Part shown: positions 7,604 to 16,345 of the stretch, one piece after another
How positions within the stretch are numbered: the first letter of the stretch is position 1
Layout of the letters: the number at the start of each line of letters is the position of its first letter
Assembly: GCA_030028905.1 (NCBI GenBank)
Contig: JALDYZ010000004.1
Location: forward strand, 186,001-250,000
Direction: 5' to 3'
From: Ferirhizobium litorale
GTDB taxonomy: Bacteria > Pseudomonadota > Alphaproteobacteria > Rhizobiales > Rhizobiaceae
Length of the DNA stretch: 64,000 nucleotides
Notes under the pieces: model-generated
Database searches by the model: none
Told to the model about the DNA's origin: nothing
What the model saw: the letters and a program-made list of their open reading frames with translations, nothing else
Translations under genes and position numbers: made by a program

Positions 7604-8103
7604 TTGGCGGAGTCCCCATGCTCTGCCTCGTCATGCTTCATGTCCGGCGCACCGCCGGCGGGGGGACCGACCATGAGTTCCACATCGACCGAGCCGGCTT
7701 TCTCAAAAGTCAGCGTTGCCTTCACCATCTCGCCCTCCTTGAAGGGCTGGGCGACGTTCATGAACATCAGATGATAGCCACCGGGCTTCAGCTCCACTGT
7801 GGTATCCGCGGGAACTGCGATTCCATCCTTCAGTTCGCGCATCTCCATGATGCCGCCGTCCATCTTCATCTCGTGAATCTGGACGCTGGCCGCGCGGTCC
7901 GAGCTGACGCTGACGAGGCGATCGGCCCCACCATGATTCGTCAGTTCGAGGTAGCCGCCGCCGACCTTGGCGCCAGGCAGCATCGCGCGGGCGTAGGGAT
8001 GCCCGATCTCGATCTCGCCAATCTTGAAGTCGTGGGCAAGTGCCGCCCCGGGACCGAGCAAGGCGAGGAAGCATATAGCTAGCTTCAGAAAATGCTTTTT
8101 CAC
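7600..8103 (-). CDS. PCuAC family periplasmic copper chaperone
   Basis: Periplasmic Cu(I) chaperone (formerly DUF461) of about 167 aa that works with Sco in CuA assembly. A signal peptide (KKHFLKLAICFLALLGPGAALA) precedes HDFKIGEIEIGHPYAR. The conserved copper site is visible: VQIHEMKMDGGIMEM and later GGYHLMFMN (H and M ligands). The C-terminal tail is His/Met-rich (DMKHDEAEHGDSAK). I start at GTG 8103, with GGAG 8 nt upstream; a longer frame to ATG 8148 adds 15 charged residues before the signal peptide. It couples to the downstream sco gene by ATGA and follows the PepSY gene by about 50 nt. Confidence 0.9.
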   Translation of the reverse strand: MKKHFLKLAICFLALLGPGAALAHDFKIGEIEIGHPYARAMLPGAKVGGGYLELTNHGGADRLVSVSSDRAASVQIHEMKMDGGIMEMRELKDGIAVPADTTVELKPGGYHLMFMNVAQPFKEGEMVKATLTFEKAGSVDVELMVGPPAGGAPDMKHDEAEHGDSAK

Positions 8104-8152
8104 GGATTTGTCTCCATTGTGCTTTCGAGGCTGCGAGCGGCTTTTCACCCTC

Positions 8153-9568
8153 TCAGCTCAGGGCGCGCTTGAGCGGCTTGACATAGCGTATGACCAGCAT
8201 GTCGAGTGCTAGCACGGTGACGAGGATGATGCCGGTCAGCGGGAAGAGCAGCGAAACTGCAAGCATGACGATGGCTCCGGTTTTCCATAGCCCCGCCTTT
8301 TCGGGCACGATCGGTGCAACCAGCCGGCCGGCGCCCGATGGGCGGCGCTTCCACCACATGACGATGCCACTGACCGAGAGAAAGATGACCGAAAGGCAGA
8401 AGGCGGTCACCAGCGCAATGTTCCAGATGCCCATGTCGCCCTCGTGGAAAGCGATGCCAACTGCCATCACCTTTCCGGCCGTGCCATAGTCTGAAAAGCC
8501 GACATCGGCCAGCACCTTGCCGGTGTACCGATCAATATGCACCGTCCGGTCCGAAAGCGGCTTGGCGCTGTCGTTGCTCATCGTATCTCGCGCAATCGTC
8601 CAGACCCCTTTTTCGCCACTCGGAAAAGAGAGCTGGAAGCGGCCATCAAAGCCGATCGACCGGGCAAGGGCGACGACGTTGTCGAGATCGACAGGCTGGC
8701 CATCCGAAGTACCCTGATGTCCGGCGTGAGACCCGGACGCGGGCATCGGCGTCTGCTCGAGCGTCCACGGCACTTCCTTGACGCCGCCGTGGTTCATGCT
8801 GGCATGGGTGGCATCCGAGAGGGGAACGTTGTCCCACTTCTCCGCCGGGAAGGTGCTCCAGGCCTGCGTCATCCGCTCGCCCCAGATACCGGTCCAGGTG
8901 AGGCCCGAAACGAGAAAGACAAGAAGGATGGCGGCGATATAGACGCCCACCGTCTGGTGCAGCGATTTCCACAGTTGCCGGCCGCGACCGGAGAGGCGGG
9001 GAACGAAGGCCGATGCAAAGCTGCGGCCGTCGCGCGGCCACCACAGATAGATCCCGGTCACGATCAGGACAACGCCAAAGCCGGCGGCAATCTCGACCAG
9101 TCGGTCGCCGATGTCTCCGATCATCAGGGTCCCGTGGATCGTGTTGGCGAGGTCATAAAGGGCGTTGTGCCGTTCCCAGCTTCCCAGCACGGCGCCGTTG
9201 TACGGATCGACCGCGACCATGGTCGACTGTTCGCCGGAGTTGACCCGAAACACGGCCGGCTGCTCGGGGGTGCGCGGCGCGATATACTGGACGAGCGCGC
9301 CGCCGGGAACAGCGGCAACGGCAGCGTTTGCCTGGGCCGAGAGGGCAACAGTCTGCTTCGCGGGCTCGACGGAATAGAGCTTTTCCCCGTCACGGCCGAC
9401 GAGCACGGAGGACCACAGCATGATCAATCCGGTCACGGCCAGCATGATCAGGAACGGAGCGACATAGAGGCCGGCGTAGAAATGCCAGCGCCAGGCGGTG
9501 GTGTAGAAGGTTCTTGCGAGTGCTCCCTCGCCGGCAGGTATCGAAGTGTCGGTCGGTTTGTTCAACAT
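8153..9568 (-). CDS. PepSY-associated TM-helix protein with His/Met-rich insert
   Basis: 471-aa inner-membrane protein of the PepSY_TM family. Membrane segments are visible near residues 28-55 (FYAGLYVAPFLIMLAVTGLIMLW core), 160-178, 212-232, 385-410 and 430-455, with two PepSY-like periplasmic regions. A segment at about residues 253-293 is rich in His and Met (ATHASMNHGG, SHAGHQGTSDG), which could bind copper. Family members are usually encoded with metal uptake or reductase functions. Here the neighbours are PCuAC and Sco downstream and a His-rich DUF2946 protein upstream, so a role in copper import or reduction for cytochrome oxidase assembly is inferred. Confidence 0.88.
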   Translation of the reverse strand: MLNKPTDTSIPAGEGALARTFYTTAWRWHFYAGLYVAPFLIMLAVTGLIMLWSSVLVGRDGEKLYSVEPAKQTVALSAQANAAVAAVPGGALVQYIAPRTPEQPAVFRVNSGEQSTMVAVDPYNGAVLGSWERHNALYDLANTIHGTLMIGDIGDRLVEIAAGFGVVLIVTGIYLWWPRDGRSFASAFVPRLSGRGRQLWKSLHQTVGVYIAAILLVFLVSGLTWTGIWGERMTQAWSTFPAEKWDNVPLSDATHASMNHGGVKEVPWTLEQTPMPASGSHAGHQGTSDGQPVDLDNVVALARSIGFDGRFQLSFPSGEKGVWTIARDTMSNDSAKPLSDRTVHIDRYTGKVLADVGFSDYGTAGKVMAVGIAFHEGDMGIWNIALVTAFCLSVIFLSVSGIVMWWKRRPSGAGRLVAPIVPEKAGLWKTGAIVMLAVSLLFPLTGIILVTVLALDMLVIRYVKPLKRALS

Positions 9569-9661
9569 GAAATGTAATCCGGCAACGCGCCGGCACGTCC
9601 GCTCAAGACGGAATTTTTCCGGCGCAGGCTGAAGGAACTGCCGTTAGAAAACGACAGCGGT

Positions 9662-10060
9662 TCAGGTTAGCAGACCGGATGGAGGACCGCGCGGCGAGGT
9701 GTTCGGAGGGAAGAGCTGCCTATAGTGGGCTTCGCTCCTGAGGGGCCGGAAGTGGGCAATCGCTTGCTGAATGCGCTCTCCCACCGTGTCCGGCGGAGCG
9801 GGAAGCAAGACGGAAGCGCTCAGCCGGCAGGCCTCGCAGCCCGAGCCGAGATCGTGGCTTCCGTGCTTGGTATCGCCATGCTCGGACGAAAGGCAAAGCA
9901 TGGGCAAGCTGCCGTCCGGCAGGGTGTAGTGCGCAATTTCGCTGAGCGGAATGGGACCATAATCGAGGGCGGGCACCTTGTGGGCAAAGCCGACCATAAG
10001 CAGCGCCAGCGCGCAAAGCATGCGCACAAGCCCGGCCCTGGAAGTCTGCTTTGCAGTCAT
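9662..10060 (-). CDS. DUF2946 family protein, His/Cys-rich secreted
   Basis: Small exported protein of about 132 aa. A hydrophobic signal segment (LVRMLCALALLMVGFAHKVPA) is followed by a short mature domain containing SSEHGDTKHGSHDLGSGCEAC, i.e. four His and a CxxC. DUF2946 proteins commonly sit next to copper-handling genes and carry such residues. ATG 10060 is preferred (AAGGG upstream); GTG 10078 in frame is the alternative. It is the first gene of the DUF2946-PepSY-PCuAC-Sco operon, with a 93-bp gap to the PepSY gene. A metal-binding role is inference from the residues and the context. Confidence 0.78.
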   Translation of the reverse strand: MTAKQTSRAGLVRMLCALALLMVGFAHKVPALDYGPIPLSEIAHYTLPDGSLPMLCLSSEHGDTKHGSHDLGSGCEACRLSASVLLPAPPDTVGERIQQAIAHFRPLRSEAHYRQLFPPNTSPRGPPSGLLT

Positions 10061-10160
10061 GGTTCGCCCTTTCGTCACGCCGGATTATACACAGGATGGC
10101 CGATTGGCAATGCGGCAATTTGCGTCGTTGATCGAGGACTAAAAAAATCGTGTTGCGGCA

Positions 10161-10967
10161 CTACAGGCGCCCTACCGCCAGTGCAAGCCCCAGATAGAAG
10201 GCGATTTCGCAGACCTGCTGGGCCGCGCCGAGCCCATCGCCGGTGAAGCCCTGAAGACGGCGGGACAGCAAGTTGCGCACGAGAAGGAAGCCGATGAGAG
10301 CGCCGACGATCCCGGGCGCCCACTCGCTCCCGGGCGCCCACCACCATACAAGCGCCATTGCCACCGCCCACCAGACGAAGCCGGCAAGCAGCGATTGGAC
10401 GGAGATCGCGCCGGCGATCGATTTCGTCTTGGATACCGGTGCATCGCCCACGTGCGGCAGGGTACACATCACCAGCAGCGGCGCCAGGCGAGAGGTGACA
10501 TGGGCTGCGAACAACGCCAGGGACGCGACGAAGATATCGACCTGTCCGAGTAGCGCAAGAAGCGCCACCTTGGAGAGAAGCGCCAGCACCAGCGCGATGG
10601 CGCCATAAGTGCCGACACGCGAATCCTTCATGATCTCGAGGGCGCGATCGCGGTCGAATGAACCGCCGAGCCCATCCGAAAGGTCGGCAAGCCCATCCTC
10701 GTGAAATGCCCCGGTGATCATCACGCCGGCCACGGTGCTGAGGAGCGCTGCGACCCACGGGCCTGCCGGAACATCCGGCAATGCCATAAAGGATGCGCAG
10801 AAGATGAGAGCGGTCAGCATCCCGACGATCCACCCTACTCCCGGCAAATGCGCAGCGCTGGCCCTCAGCATCGTCTGATCGAAGCCGATCCAGTCGGCCA
10901 TCCGCCGCCCTATGGGAATGCGGGTAAAAAACTGTATGGCCAGGATGTAATGACGGATGAATTTCAC
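10161..10967 (-). CDS. cobS: Adenosylcobinamide-GDP ribazoletransferase
   Basis: Integral membrane cobalamin synthase (CobS/CobV), which joins adenosylcobinamide-GDP and alpha-ribazole(-phosphate) in the last step of the nucleotide-loop pathway. Diagnostic features are AIQFFTRIPIG near the N-terminus, HEDGLADLSDGLGGSFDRDRALEIMKDSRVG (core DGLADLSDG, SRVGTYG), and five or six membrane segments. About 268 aa from GTG 10967; an in-frame GTG at 11006 would add 13 residues. No other cobalamin gene is in the window and I did not find a cobalamin riboswitch in the 11007-11184 region. A direct repeat in the DNA (10311-10338) duplicates a WAPG-type segment near residues 212-222. Confidence 0.9.
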   Translation of the reverse strand: MKFIRHYILAIQFFTRIPIGRRMADWIGFDQTMLRASAAHLPGVGWIVGMLTALIFCASFMALPDVPAGPWVAALLSTVAGVMITGAFHEDGLADLSDGLGGSFDRDRALEIMKDSRVGTYGAIALVLALLSKVALLALLGQVDIFVASLALFAAHVTSRLAPLLVMCTLPHVGDAPVSKTKSIAGAISVQSLLAGFVWWAVAMALVWWWAPGSEWAPGIVGALIGFLLVRNLLSRRLQGFTGDGLGAAQQVCEIAFYLGLALAVGRL

Positions 10968-11184
10968 GATCCCGACCCGTTTCCCCGATCTCCAGCGCAG
11001 TGTCACAATTGATCGGCGCTGTATTTCCCTTGTCTTTTTCTATACTTCCGGCCGATCCGCAAGAAGCAATAGTCTCGCCAACGCTCGAAAGCGTCCCGCC
11101 CCACGGCTACCGGCCCAACCGCCCCTTGCCTTGGAGAGGCCTCGCACCAGATACTAGGACGACGGCGAACTGGAGGGCCATCTC

Positions 11185-12057
11185 ATGACCGAAGCGACAA
11201 AAACACCCCTTCGCATCGGGAAGGTCACCCTGACAGTGCATGATCTCGCACGGGTGAGCGACTACTACCAGCAGGTTCTCGGTCTTCATCGGCTCTCCGC
11301 CGAAGGAGACCACGTGACGCTCGGGGCGGGCAACACCGTTTTGCTGCAGCTCGACCGCGACGCAAGCGCACGTGACCGGTCGCCGCACGACGCCGGCCTC
11401 TTCCACACGGCATTCCTGCTTCCGGACCGCGCCGATCTCGGGCGCTGGGCAAAGCGCGCGGTCGAGCAAAAGTTGCGCATTCTCGGCGCATCCGACCATG
11501 GTGTCAGCGAGGCCATCTATCTTGCCGATCCGGAAGGAAACGGCATCGAGATCTATGCCGACCGCCCCCGTTCGGAATGGAAGTGGCAAGACGGGCGTGT
11601 CGACATGCCGACACACGAGCTCGATGTCGGCGATCTCATCGCAACTGCAGCTGACACGAGCTGGAAAACGGCGCCTGACGGCACCAGCATCGGCCACGTC
11701 CATCTTCAGGTCGGCAACATTCCAAAGGCCGAGGAATTCTACGGCGGCGTGCTCGGGCTCGACATCACCTGTCGATATCCCGGCGGCAGCTTCTATTCCT
11801 CAGGTGGCTATCACCACCATCTGGCCACCAACATCTGGAAGAGCCGCGATGCCGCGCCGCGCAAGGAGCCGACCACGGGGTTGGCCGATGTCGAGATCGT
11901 CGCGGACGACCCGGCCCTCGTCGAGCGCGCAGTCGAAAGGGCCCACAATGCGCTACTGGTGGCCGACCACCGCGGATCCGACTTAAGGATCCACGACCCA
12001 TGGGGCACCCACATCACACTGGCGACCAGGGACCTCTCACCGCGAGTCTCACCGTGA
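11185..12057 (+). CDS. VOC family protein, catechol-2,3-dioxygenase-like (two-domain)
   Basis: 290-aa vicinal-oxygen-chelate protein with two glyoxalase-type modules. The first (about residues 10-127) shows IGKVTLTVHDLARVSDYY, LFHTAFLLPD and YLADPEGNGIEIYAD. The second (about 165-285) shows IGHVHLQVGNIPKAEEFY, YHHHLATNIW and IHDPWGTHITL. The arrangement matches CatE-type extradiol dioxygenases, but many members act on other substrates, so the reaction is uncertain. It is divergent from cobS (178-bp gap with nothing else recognisable) and its last 9 bases overlap the convergent acvB. Confidence 0.87.
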   Translation: MTEATKTPLRIGKVTLTVHDLARVSDYYQQVLGLHRLSAEGDHVTLGAGNTVLLQLDRDASARDRSPHDAGLFHTAFLLPDRADLGRWAKRAVEQKLRILGASDHGVSEAIYLADPEGNGIEIYADRPRSEWKWQDGRVDMPTHELDVGDLIATAADTSWKTAPDGTSIGHVHLQVGNIPKAEEFYGGVLGLDITCRYPGGSFYSSGGYHHHLATNIWKSRDAAPRKEPTTGLADVEIVADDPALVERAVERAHNALLVADHRGSDLRIHDPWGTHITLATRDLSPRVSP

Positions 12058-13404
12058 CGCCAGCCGCTTGTCGAGGGCATCGAGAATGTGACCCGCCAAT
12101 GCATCATAGTCTCCATCGAAGTGATGCCCGCCCGGCATGGCAATGGTCTCGACCCCCAAATCTTTGAGATCGGCGCAGGCATCATCGTCGTCGACGCCAT
12201 AGATGCACTGTACCAGGGCCGGATTGATGCCTTTTACGTCATCGACCGGATCGCCTTCCGTGCCCTTGCTCTTTGCGCCAAGCAGTCCGAACACCGAAAT
12301 CCTGAAATCGGCGCTGTGCGACATCCCGAGCAGCGATAGCAAAACAACTCGCGACTTATCTGCCTCCGGCAGCAGTCGGTAGGTGGCCGGCAGCGTATCC
12401 GCCCCGAACGAATAGCCGATCAGCATGACGTCGCGGACCTTCCAACGCTCGCGATAGACGTCGATGATTCGTGCGAGATCGTCGGCTGTTTCCTGCGGCG
12501 TGCGACCCGACCAGAAGTAGCGCAGCGAATCGACGCCGATGACCGGAATGCCCTTATCCTGCAGCATCCCGCCGATCACCTTGTCGAGATCGCGCCAGCC
12601 GCCATCGCCGGAATAGATCACAGCCATGGTGTTCCGGGTCGGGGACGCATCAAGGACGGCAATCGGCAGATCGAGGGGATTGTCCGGATCGACCGGGGTG
12701 ACGACCTCGCTCAGCGCATCATCGAGCATGGTACGGGCATCGTCATCGCTGTCGCGTATCTCGATATCCTCGTGCTGGTGCTTGAGCTGTTCGGCATGGG
12801 CGTGGCCACGGGCGTCCGCGTTCGGCGTAAACCCGATGATCACCGTGTCGGGCAAGGTGCCCTCAGGAAGCCCGTAAATCACTCCGTTCGGGGTATTCTC
12901 CTTCACCGCTGGCGTGCACAGCATCTTCGGCAGCTTGACGTCCGCCTTCGGGTCGATGGCAACCGTGGCCCCGATTGTCGCGGCCGGCGTCTGGGACGCA
13001 ATCGCCAGCGCGAGCGCGCCGCCGGACCCGATGCCGGCAACAACGGGGTGGCGGTAGACTGTACTCTTCGAGGCGCGCTGTAGCTGCTGGCTGAGCGATT
13101 CGATGTCTCCTACAAGATAGATGCAGTCGTTCTTGTCGTCGGCAAGCGCCGCGACATAGTCTGGCAGGTCGATGCCTATCACTGCAGCACCCCCTTCGAC
13201 CAAGGTGTTGGCGCTGGTCTGGTCTTGCCCGCTCCAGCCGCCTTCGTCGGAGATCAGGACAACGACGGCATTTGCTGGCGACGAGGGCAGCATGATTTTC
13301 GGGGACGGGATCAGGCCCGCGTCGAATTTGGGCGGCGCTTGGGCCGCGGCCGGGCTGCAAGCCATCGTAAGAGCGGCGGCGATTGCGGCAATTCGGCTCA
13401 TCAT
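12049..13404 (-). CDS. acvB: AcvB/VirJ-type periplasmic lysyl-phosphatidylglycerol hydrolase
   Basis: 451-aa exported alpha/beta-hydrolase-like protein with a signal peptide (SRIAAIAAALTMACSPAAAQ). Two related halves are seen. The N-terminal half has a degenerate elbow (GIGSGGALALA). The C-terminal VirJ-like half has an intact nucleophile elbow GYSFG with S332 and a likely catalytic histidine in MPGGHHFDGDYD. In Agrobacterium, AcvB removes the lysyl group from lysyl-phosphatidylglycerol. Its ATG overlaps the stop of lpiA (13401-13404), giving the classical lpiA-acvB operon. It ends overlapping the convergent VOC gene. Confidence 0.92.
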   Translation of the reverse strand: MMSRIAAIAAALTMACSPAAAQAPPKFDAGLIPSPKIMLPSSPANAVVVLISDEGGWSGQDQTSANTLVEGGAAVIGIDLPDYVAALADDKNDCIYLVGDIESLSQQLQRASKSTVYRHPVVAGIGSGGALALAIASQTPAATIGATVAIDPKADVKLPKMLCTPAVKENTPNGVIYGLPEGTLPDTVIIGFTPNADARGHAHAEQLKHQHEDIEIRDSDDDARTMLDDALSEVVTPVDPDNPLDLPIAVLDASPTRNTMAVIYSGDGGWRDLDKVIGGMLQDKGIPVIGVDSLRYFWSGRTPQETADDLARIIDVYRERWKVRDVMLIGYSFGADTLPATYRLLPEADKSRVVLLSLLGMSHSADFRISVFGLLGAKSKGTEGDPVDDVKGINPALVQCIYGVDDDDACADLKDLGVETIAMPGGHHFDGDYDALAGHILDALDKRLASR

Positions 13405-16034
13405 TTTCCGATCACTCCCTTGATGCCCGCGCCGATCAGCAGCGTGGCGTCGAGTAGCGCCAGCGCGGGGCTTACCCCGCCGGGAACCGCAAGATAGCGC
13501 GGCTGCCAGCGCGGATGGAACTTTTCCTTGAACGCCCGCAGGCCCTTGAAATTGTAGTAGCGCTCGCCGTGATCGAAGACGGTTCGGCCAATCACGTCCC
13601 AGACCGGCGCGACCTCGTGACGCGAAAGGCCGGAGAGCGGCGCCATGCCGAGATTGAACGTGCCGTATCCCTGATCCCGCAGATAGAGCATGATGCGCAC
13701 GAAGAGGATATCCATGACGCCCTTCGGCGCTTCACGCGTGAAGCGCATCAGGTCGATCGACGCTTCGGCTTTGGTGCCGGTCAGCAGTAGATTGGCGAAG
13801 GCCACGATGCGGCCGTTGAGGCGCAGCACCGCAACCGGCTGGGTACGGATGTAGTCGGGGTCGAAGGCGCCGAGCGAAAATCCCTTTTCCTTGGCCTTGT
13901 GCACTGACAGCCAGGCATCGGAAACGGCGGCGAGTTGATCCAGCACGGCCGGCACTCCTTCGACGGGGATCACCTCGAACTCGATGCCATCGCGCTCCAT
14001 GCGGCTGAGCGCAGAACGCAAATTGGCCCGCTTTCCGCCTTCCAGAGTGAATGAGCGGAGGTCGGTTGTGGCAAGCTCTCCGAGCCGATAGGCCCGCATT
14101 CCCGCATCCGCGCAGGCCGACAGCAAGGCGGGCGAGATCTGATAGAAGACGGGTCGACACCCGGCCAGACGCGATTGTTCGAGGAAATGCCACACCAGTT
14201 CCGCCCAAATCTCCTGCGGACCGATGGGATCGAAGAGCGCGATCCAGGACCGGCCCTGCCGGCCATACATGATAAACGCCCTGCCATCAGGGGAATAGAG
14301 CAGGTTCTTGTCGCCCATGCGCACAAGATTGGCATCGGCATTGTCCTGCCGATCCACAATTGCATAAGCACGATCGAGATCCTCGGGCCCGGGTTCGCCC
14401 TTGGGAGCTGCCGCAGGCCGAAGCAGGCTTGCGAGAGCAACCAGCGATGCCGCGATCGACAGGCCGAGTATGGCCCTCAGGCTGCGCGGCGCGTCGCCGG
14501 AAAACTCGAACTGCCACCAGAGTTGATGGCTGTATTCGACATCGCGATAGACGAAGAACAGGATGAACAGGGCAGTGGCGCAGATGACCGTCATCGCCAT
14601 CAGCCAGGGGGTGGTCAGCGCCTGTCCGAACAGCGACGCTGGCCGATGGAAAAGCTTTCGCGTGGCAAACAGGCTGATCGCAAGAAACGCCAGGAGCGCC
14701 GTGTCGATGAACGATACCGTGTTGACGAGCGTGAGAATGACGGCGGTGAGCGATGACAGCATCGCCAGCCACCAGGCACCGTCAAGCCGTTGCGACAGGC
14801 CGCGCGCGCTGACGAAGAGGGCAAGACCGAGCAGGCTGCAAAGGAAATGCGCCGCCTCGACGACGGGCAGCGGCAGCACCGTGGCAAAGAGCGCCGAGCG
14901 GTCCGCGGACAAGGGCGTGACACCGGAAAAGATCAGGATCGCGGCGACGACCACCGTCAGTGCCGATACCAATGTGGGCGACAACCTGCCGCCAAGCCGC
15001 CTTAGGCTGGCCAAGGCAGGATTGCCCATCTGCCGCCTGAGTTCGACGGTGATGGTGGCGGCCATGGCGATGACAAGCGGCAGCACGTGATAGATCAGCC
15101 GATAAAGGACAAGCGAGCCGAGGACTTGTTCCACATTCGCGGCTCCGCTCAGCGCCGCCACGATGACGCCGTCGAACACTCCGAGACCGGCGGGTACATG
15201 GCTGAGCACGCCCAGCCCGACTGCAACTGCGTAGAGCCCGAGGAAAGCAGGCCAGCTGATCGTGACGCTGCCCGGCAGAAGCATGTACAAGACGGTCGCC
15301 GATGCGGCGATGTCGAGGCAGGTGACGAGGAACTGGCGCGACGTCGTGCGACTGTCGGGCAGTTTCAGACTGAACCGTCCAACCCGCCGAACGCGGCCAC
15401 CGCGTGCCCAGATCAGGAGAGCGACGAGACCGGCAAGCACCAGTCCTGCGACCGTCTGCAAAAGTCCCGATGAAACGCCGACGAGCGGCGCCACGTCCTC
15501 CCCGATCACCAATAGGGAGAGCGACGCAACGCTCGCAAGGCCAAGTCCGAACGCGAGGGTGACGAAGGCGATGACGCGGCCGATCTCATCGGGCGAGAGA
15601 CCGAGGCGCGAATAGGCGCGGTAGCGGATCGCGCCACCGCTCAAAGGTCCGAAGCCGGCGGTGTTGCCGACCGCGTAGGCGCTGAATGCCGTGAGCGCCA
15701 CCTGCGGATAGGGAAGCTTGCGGCCAATGTATTCCAGCGCATCGACATCATAGATGGTCAGTGCTGCGAAGCTGAGCGCCGTAAATGCGATCGCCGCCGC
15801 GATTGATAGCAGGTTCGTCGCGCGCAAGGCGGCGACGACGTCGTCATATCGAACTTCGTCTGTCAGGTGAAAGATGGCGAAACCCACCACCACGAATATA
15901 AGCAGCGTGAGGACGGCCGAGATGAGCCTGGCCTGTCGCCTCAGGAAAAGCCGCCAGCCTGGAAGCACCGGTTCGTCGATTGCGATACCGGTTGGAAATT
16001 CTTCCTGCTGTGCAATTTCCGATGAAGCAGACAT
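13401..16034 (-). CDS. lpiA: Bifunctional lysylphosphatidylglycerol flippase/synthetase (LpiA/MprF)
   Basis: 877-aa membrane enzyme that transfers lysine from Lys-tRNA to phosphatidylglycerol and flips the product, lowering surface charge and aiding acid and cationic-peptide resistance. The N-terminal two thirds hold about 13-14 membrane helices (from RLISAVLTLLIFVVVGFAIF; GPLSGGAIRYRAYSRLGLS; PAGLGVFDG). The C-terminal third is the cytosolic DUF2156 acyltransferase (about residues 560-850; NLLYSPDGRAFIMYGRQGRSW core, SLGAFD, FNLGMAPLSGL). I chose ATG 16034 (MSASSEIAQQ), giving the usual family length; the open frame continues to 16268 through low-quality Cys-rich sequence. It is co-transcribed with acvB and faces a divergent ECF sigma operon. 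Confidence 0.92.
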   Translation of the reverse strand: MSASSEIAQQEEFPTGIAIDEPVLPGWRLFLRRQARLISAVLTLLIFVVVGFAIFHLTDEVRYDDVVAALRATNLLSIAAAIAFTALSFAALTIYDVDALEYIGRKLPYPQVALTAFSAYAVGNTAGFGPLSGGAIRYRAYSRLGLSPDEIGRVIAFVTLAFGLGLASVASLSLLVIGEDVAPLVGVSSGLLQTVAGLVLAGLVALLIWARGGRVRRVGRFSLKLPDSRTTSRQFLVTCLDIAASATVLYMLLPGSVTISWPAFLGLYAVAVGLGVLSHVPAGLGVFDGVIVAALSGAANVEQVLGSLVLYRLIYHVLPLVIAMAATITVELRRQMGNPALASLRRLGGRLSPTLVSALTVVVAAILIFSGVTPLSADRSALFATVLPLPVVEAAHFLCSLLGLALFVSARGLSQRLDGAWWLAMLSSLTAVILTLVNTVSFIDTALLAFLAISLFATRKLFHRPASLFGQALTTPWLMAMTVICATALFILFFVYRDVEYSHQLWWQFEFSGDAPRSLRAILGLSIAASLVALASLLRPAAAPKGEPGPEDLDRAYAIVDRQDNADANLVRMGDKNLLYSPDGRAFIMYGRQGRSWIALFDPIGPQEIWAELVWHFLEQSRLAGCRPVFYQISPALLSACADAGMRAYRLGELATTDLRSFTLEGGKRANLRSALSRMERDGIEFEVIPVEGVPAVLDQLAAVSDAWLSVHKAKEKGFSLGAFDPDYIRTQPVAVLRLNGRIVAFANLLLTGTKAEASIDLMRFTREAPKGVMDILFVRIMLYLRDQGYGTFNLGMAPLSGLSRHEVAPVWDVIGRTVFDHGERYYNFKGLRAFKEKFHPRWQPRYLAVPGGVSPALALLDATLLIGAGIKGVIGK

Positions 16035-16345
16035 GGAGCAAACCGGTTTGATGAAAATGCATGTTGGCGGAGGGAGGCAGCAATAGCAGCAAAATTGCGC
16101 CGTCCTGAGACCCGCGCCATTGTCGTCGCGGGACAGGATGCCGCAGGTCACCATCACTGTCGAGCGCTTGCAGGCACAGCCATAAAATCCGACCTGGATT
16201 TCGCCGGAACAGCTTGCTCCATCAGGTATTTCCGCATTGCACTTGGGTGCTGAAGAACCCAGATTCAATACCGGGCCCCAGAAGAACCCTGTCGATTTTT
16301 TTGATTGGCCGGGAATGAAACCGCATCAGGCAACGTATATCTGAC
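16035..16345. promoter_or_regulatory. Divergent lpiA / ECF-sigma intergenic region with ECF-like promoter
   Basis: No gene is seen in these 311 bp. Near the sigma gene, GGAAT (16312-16316) and CGTAT (16334-16338) are separated by 17 bp. This resembles the GGAAC-N16/17-CGTT layout used by alphaproteobacterial ECF sigma factors. The predicted transcription start would fall almost on the ATG at 16346, implying a leaderless or very short-leader transcript, unless the true start codon lies further in. A lpiA promoter was not identified. Confidence 0.35.

Noticed and set aside
10968-11184. Possible cobalamin riboswitch upstream of cobS
   Set aside because: No B12-box-like GCCACTG sequence or adequate length of structured leader was seen.
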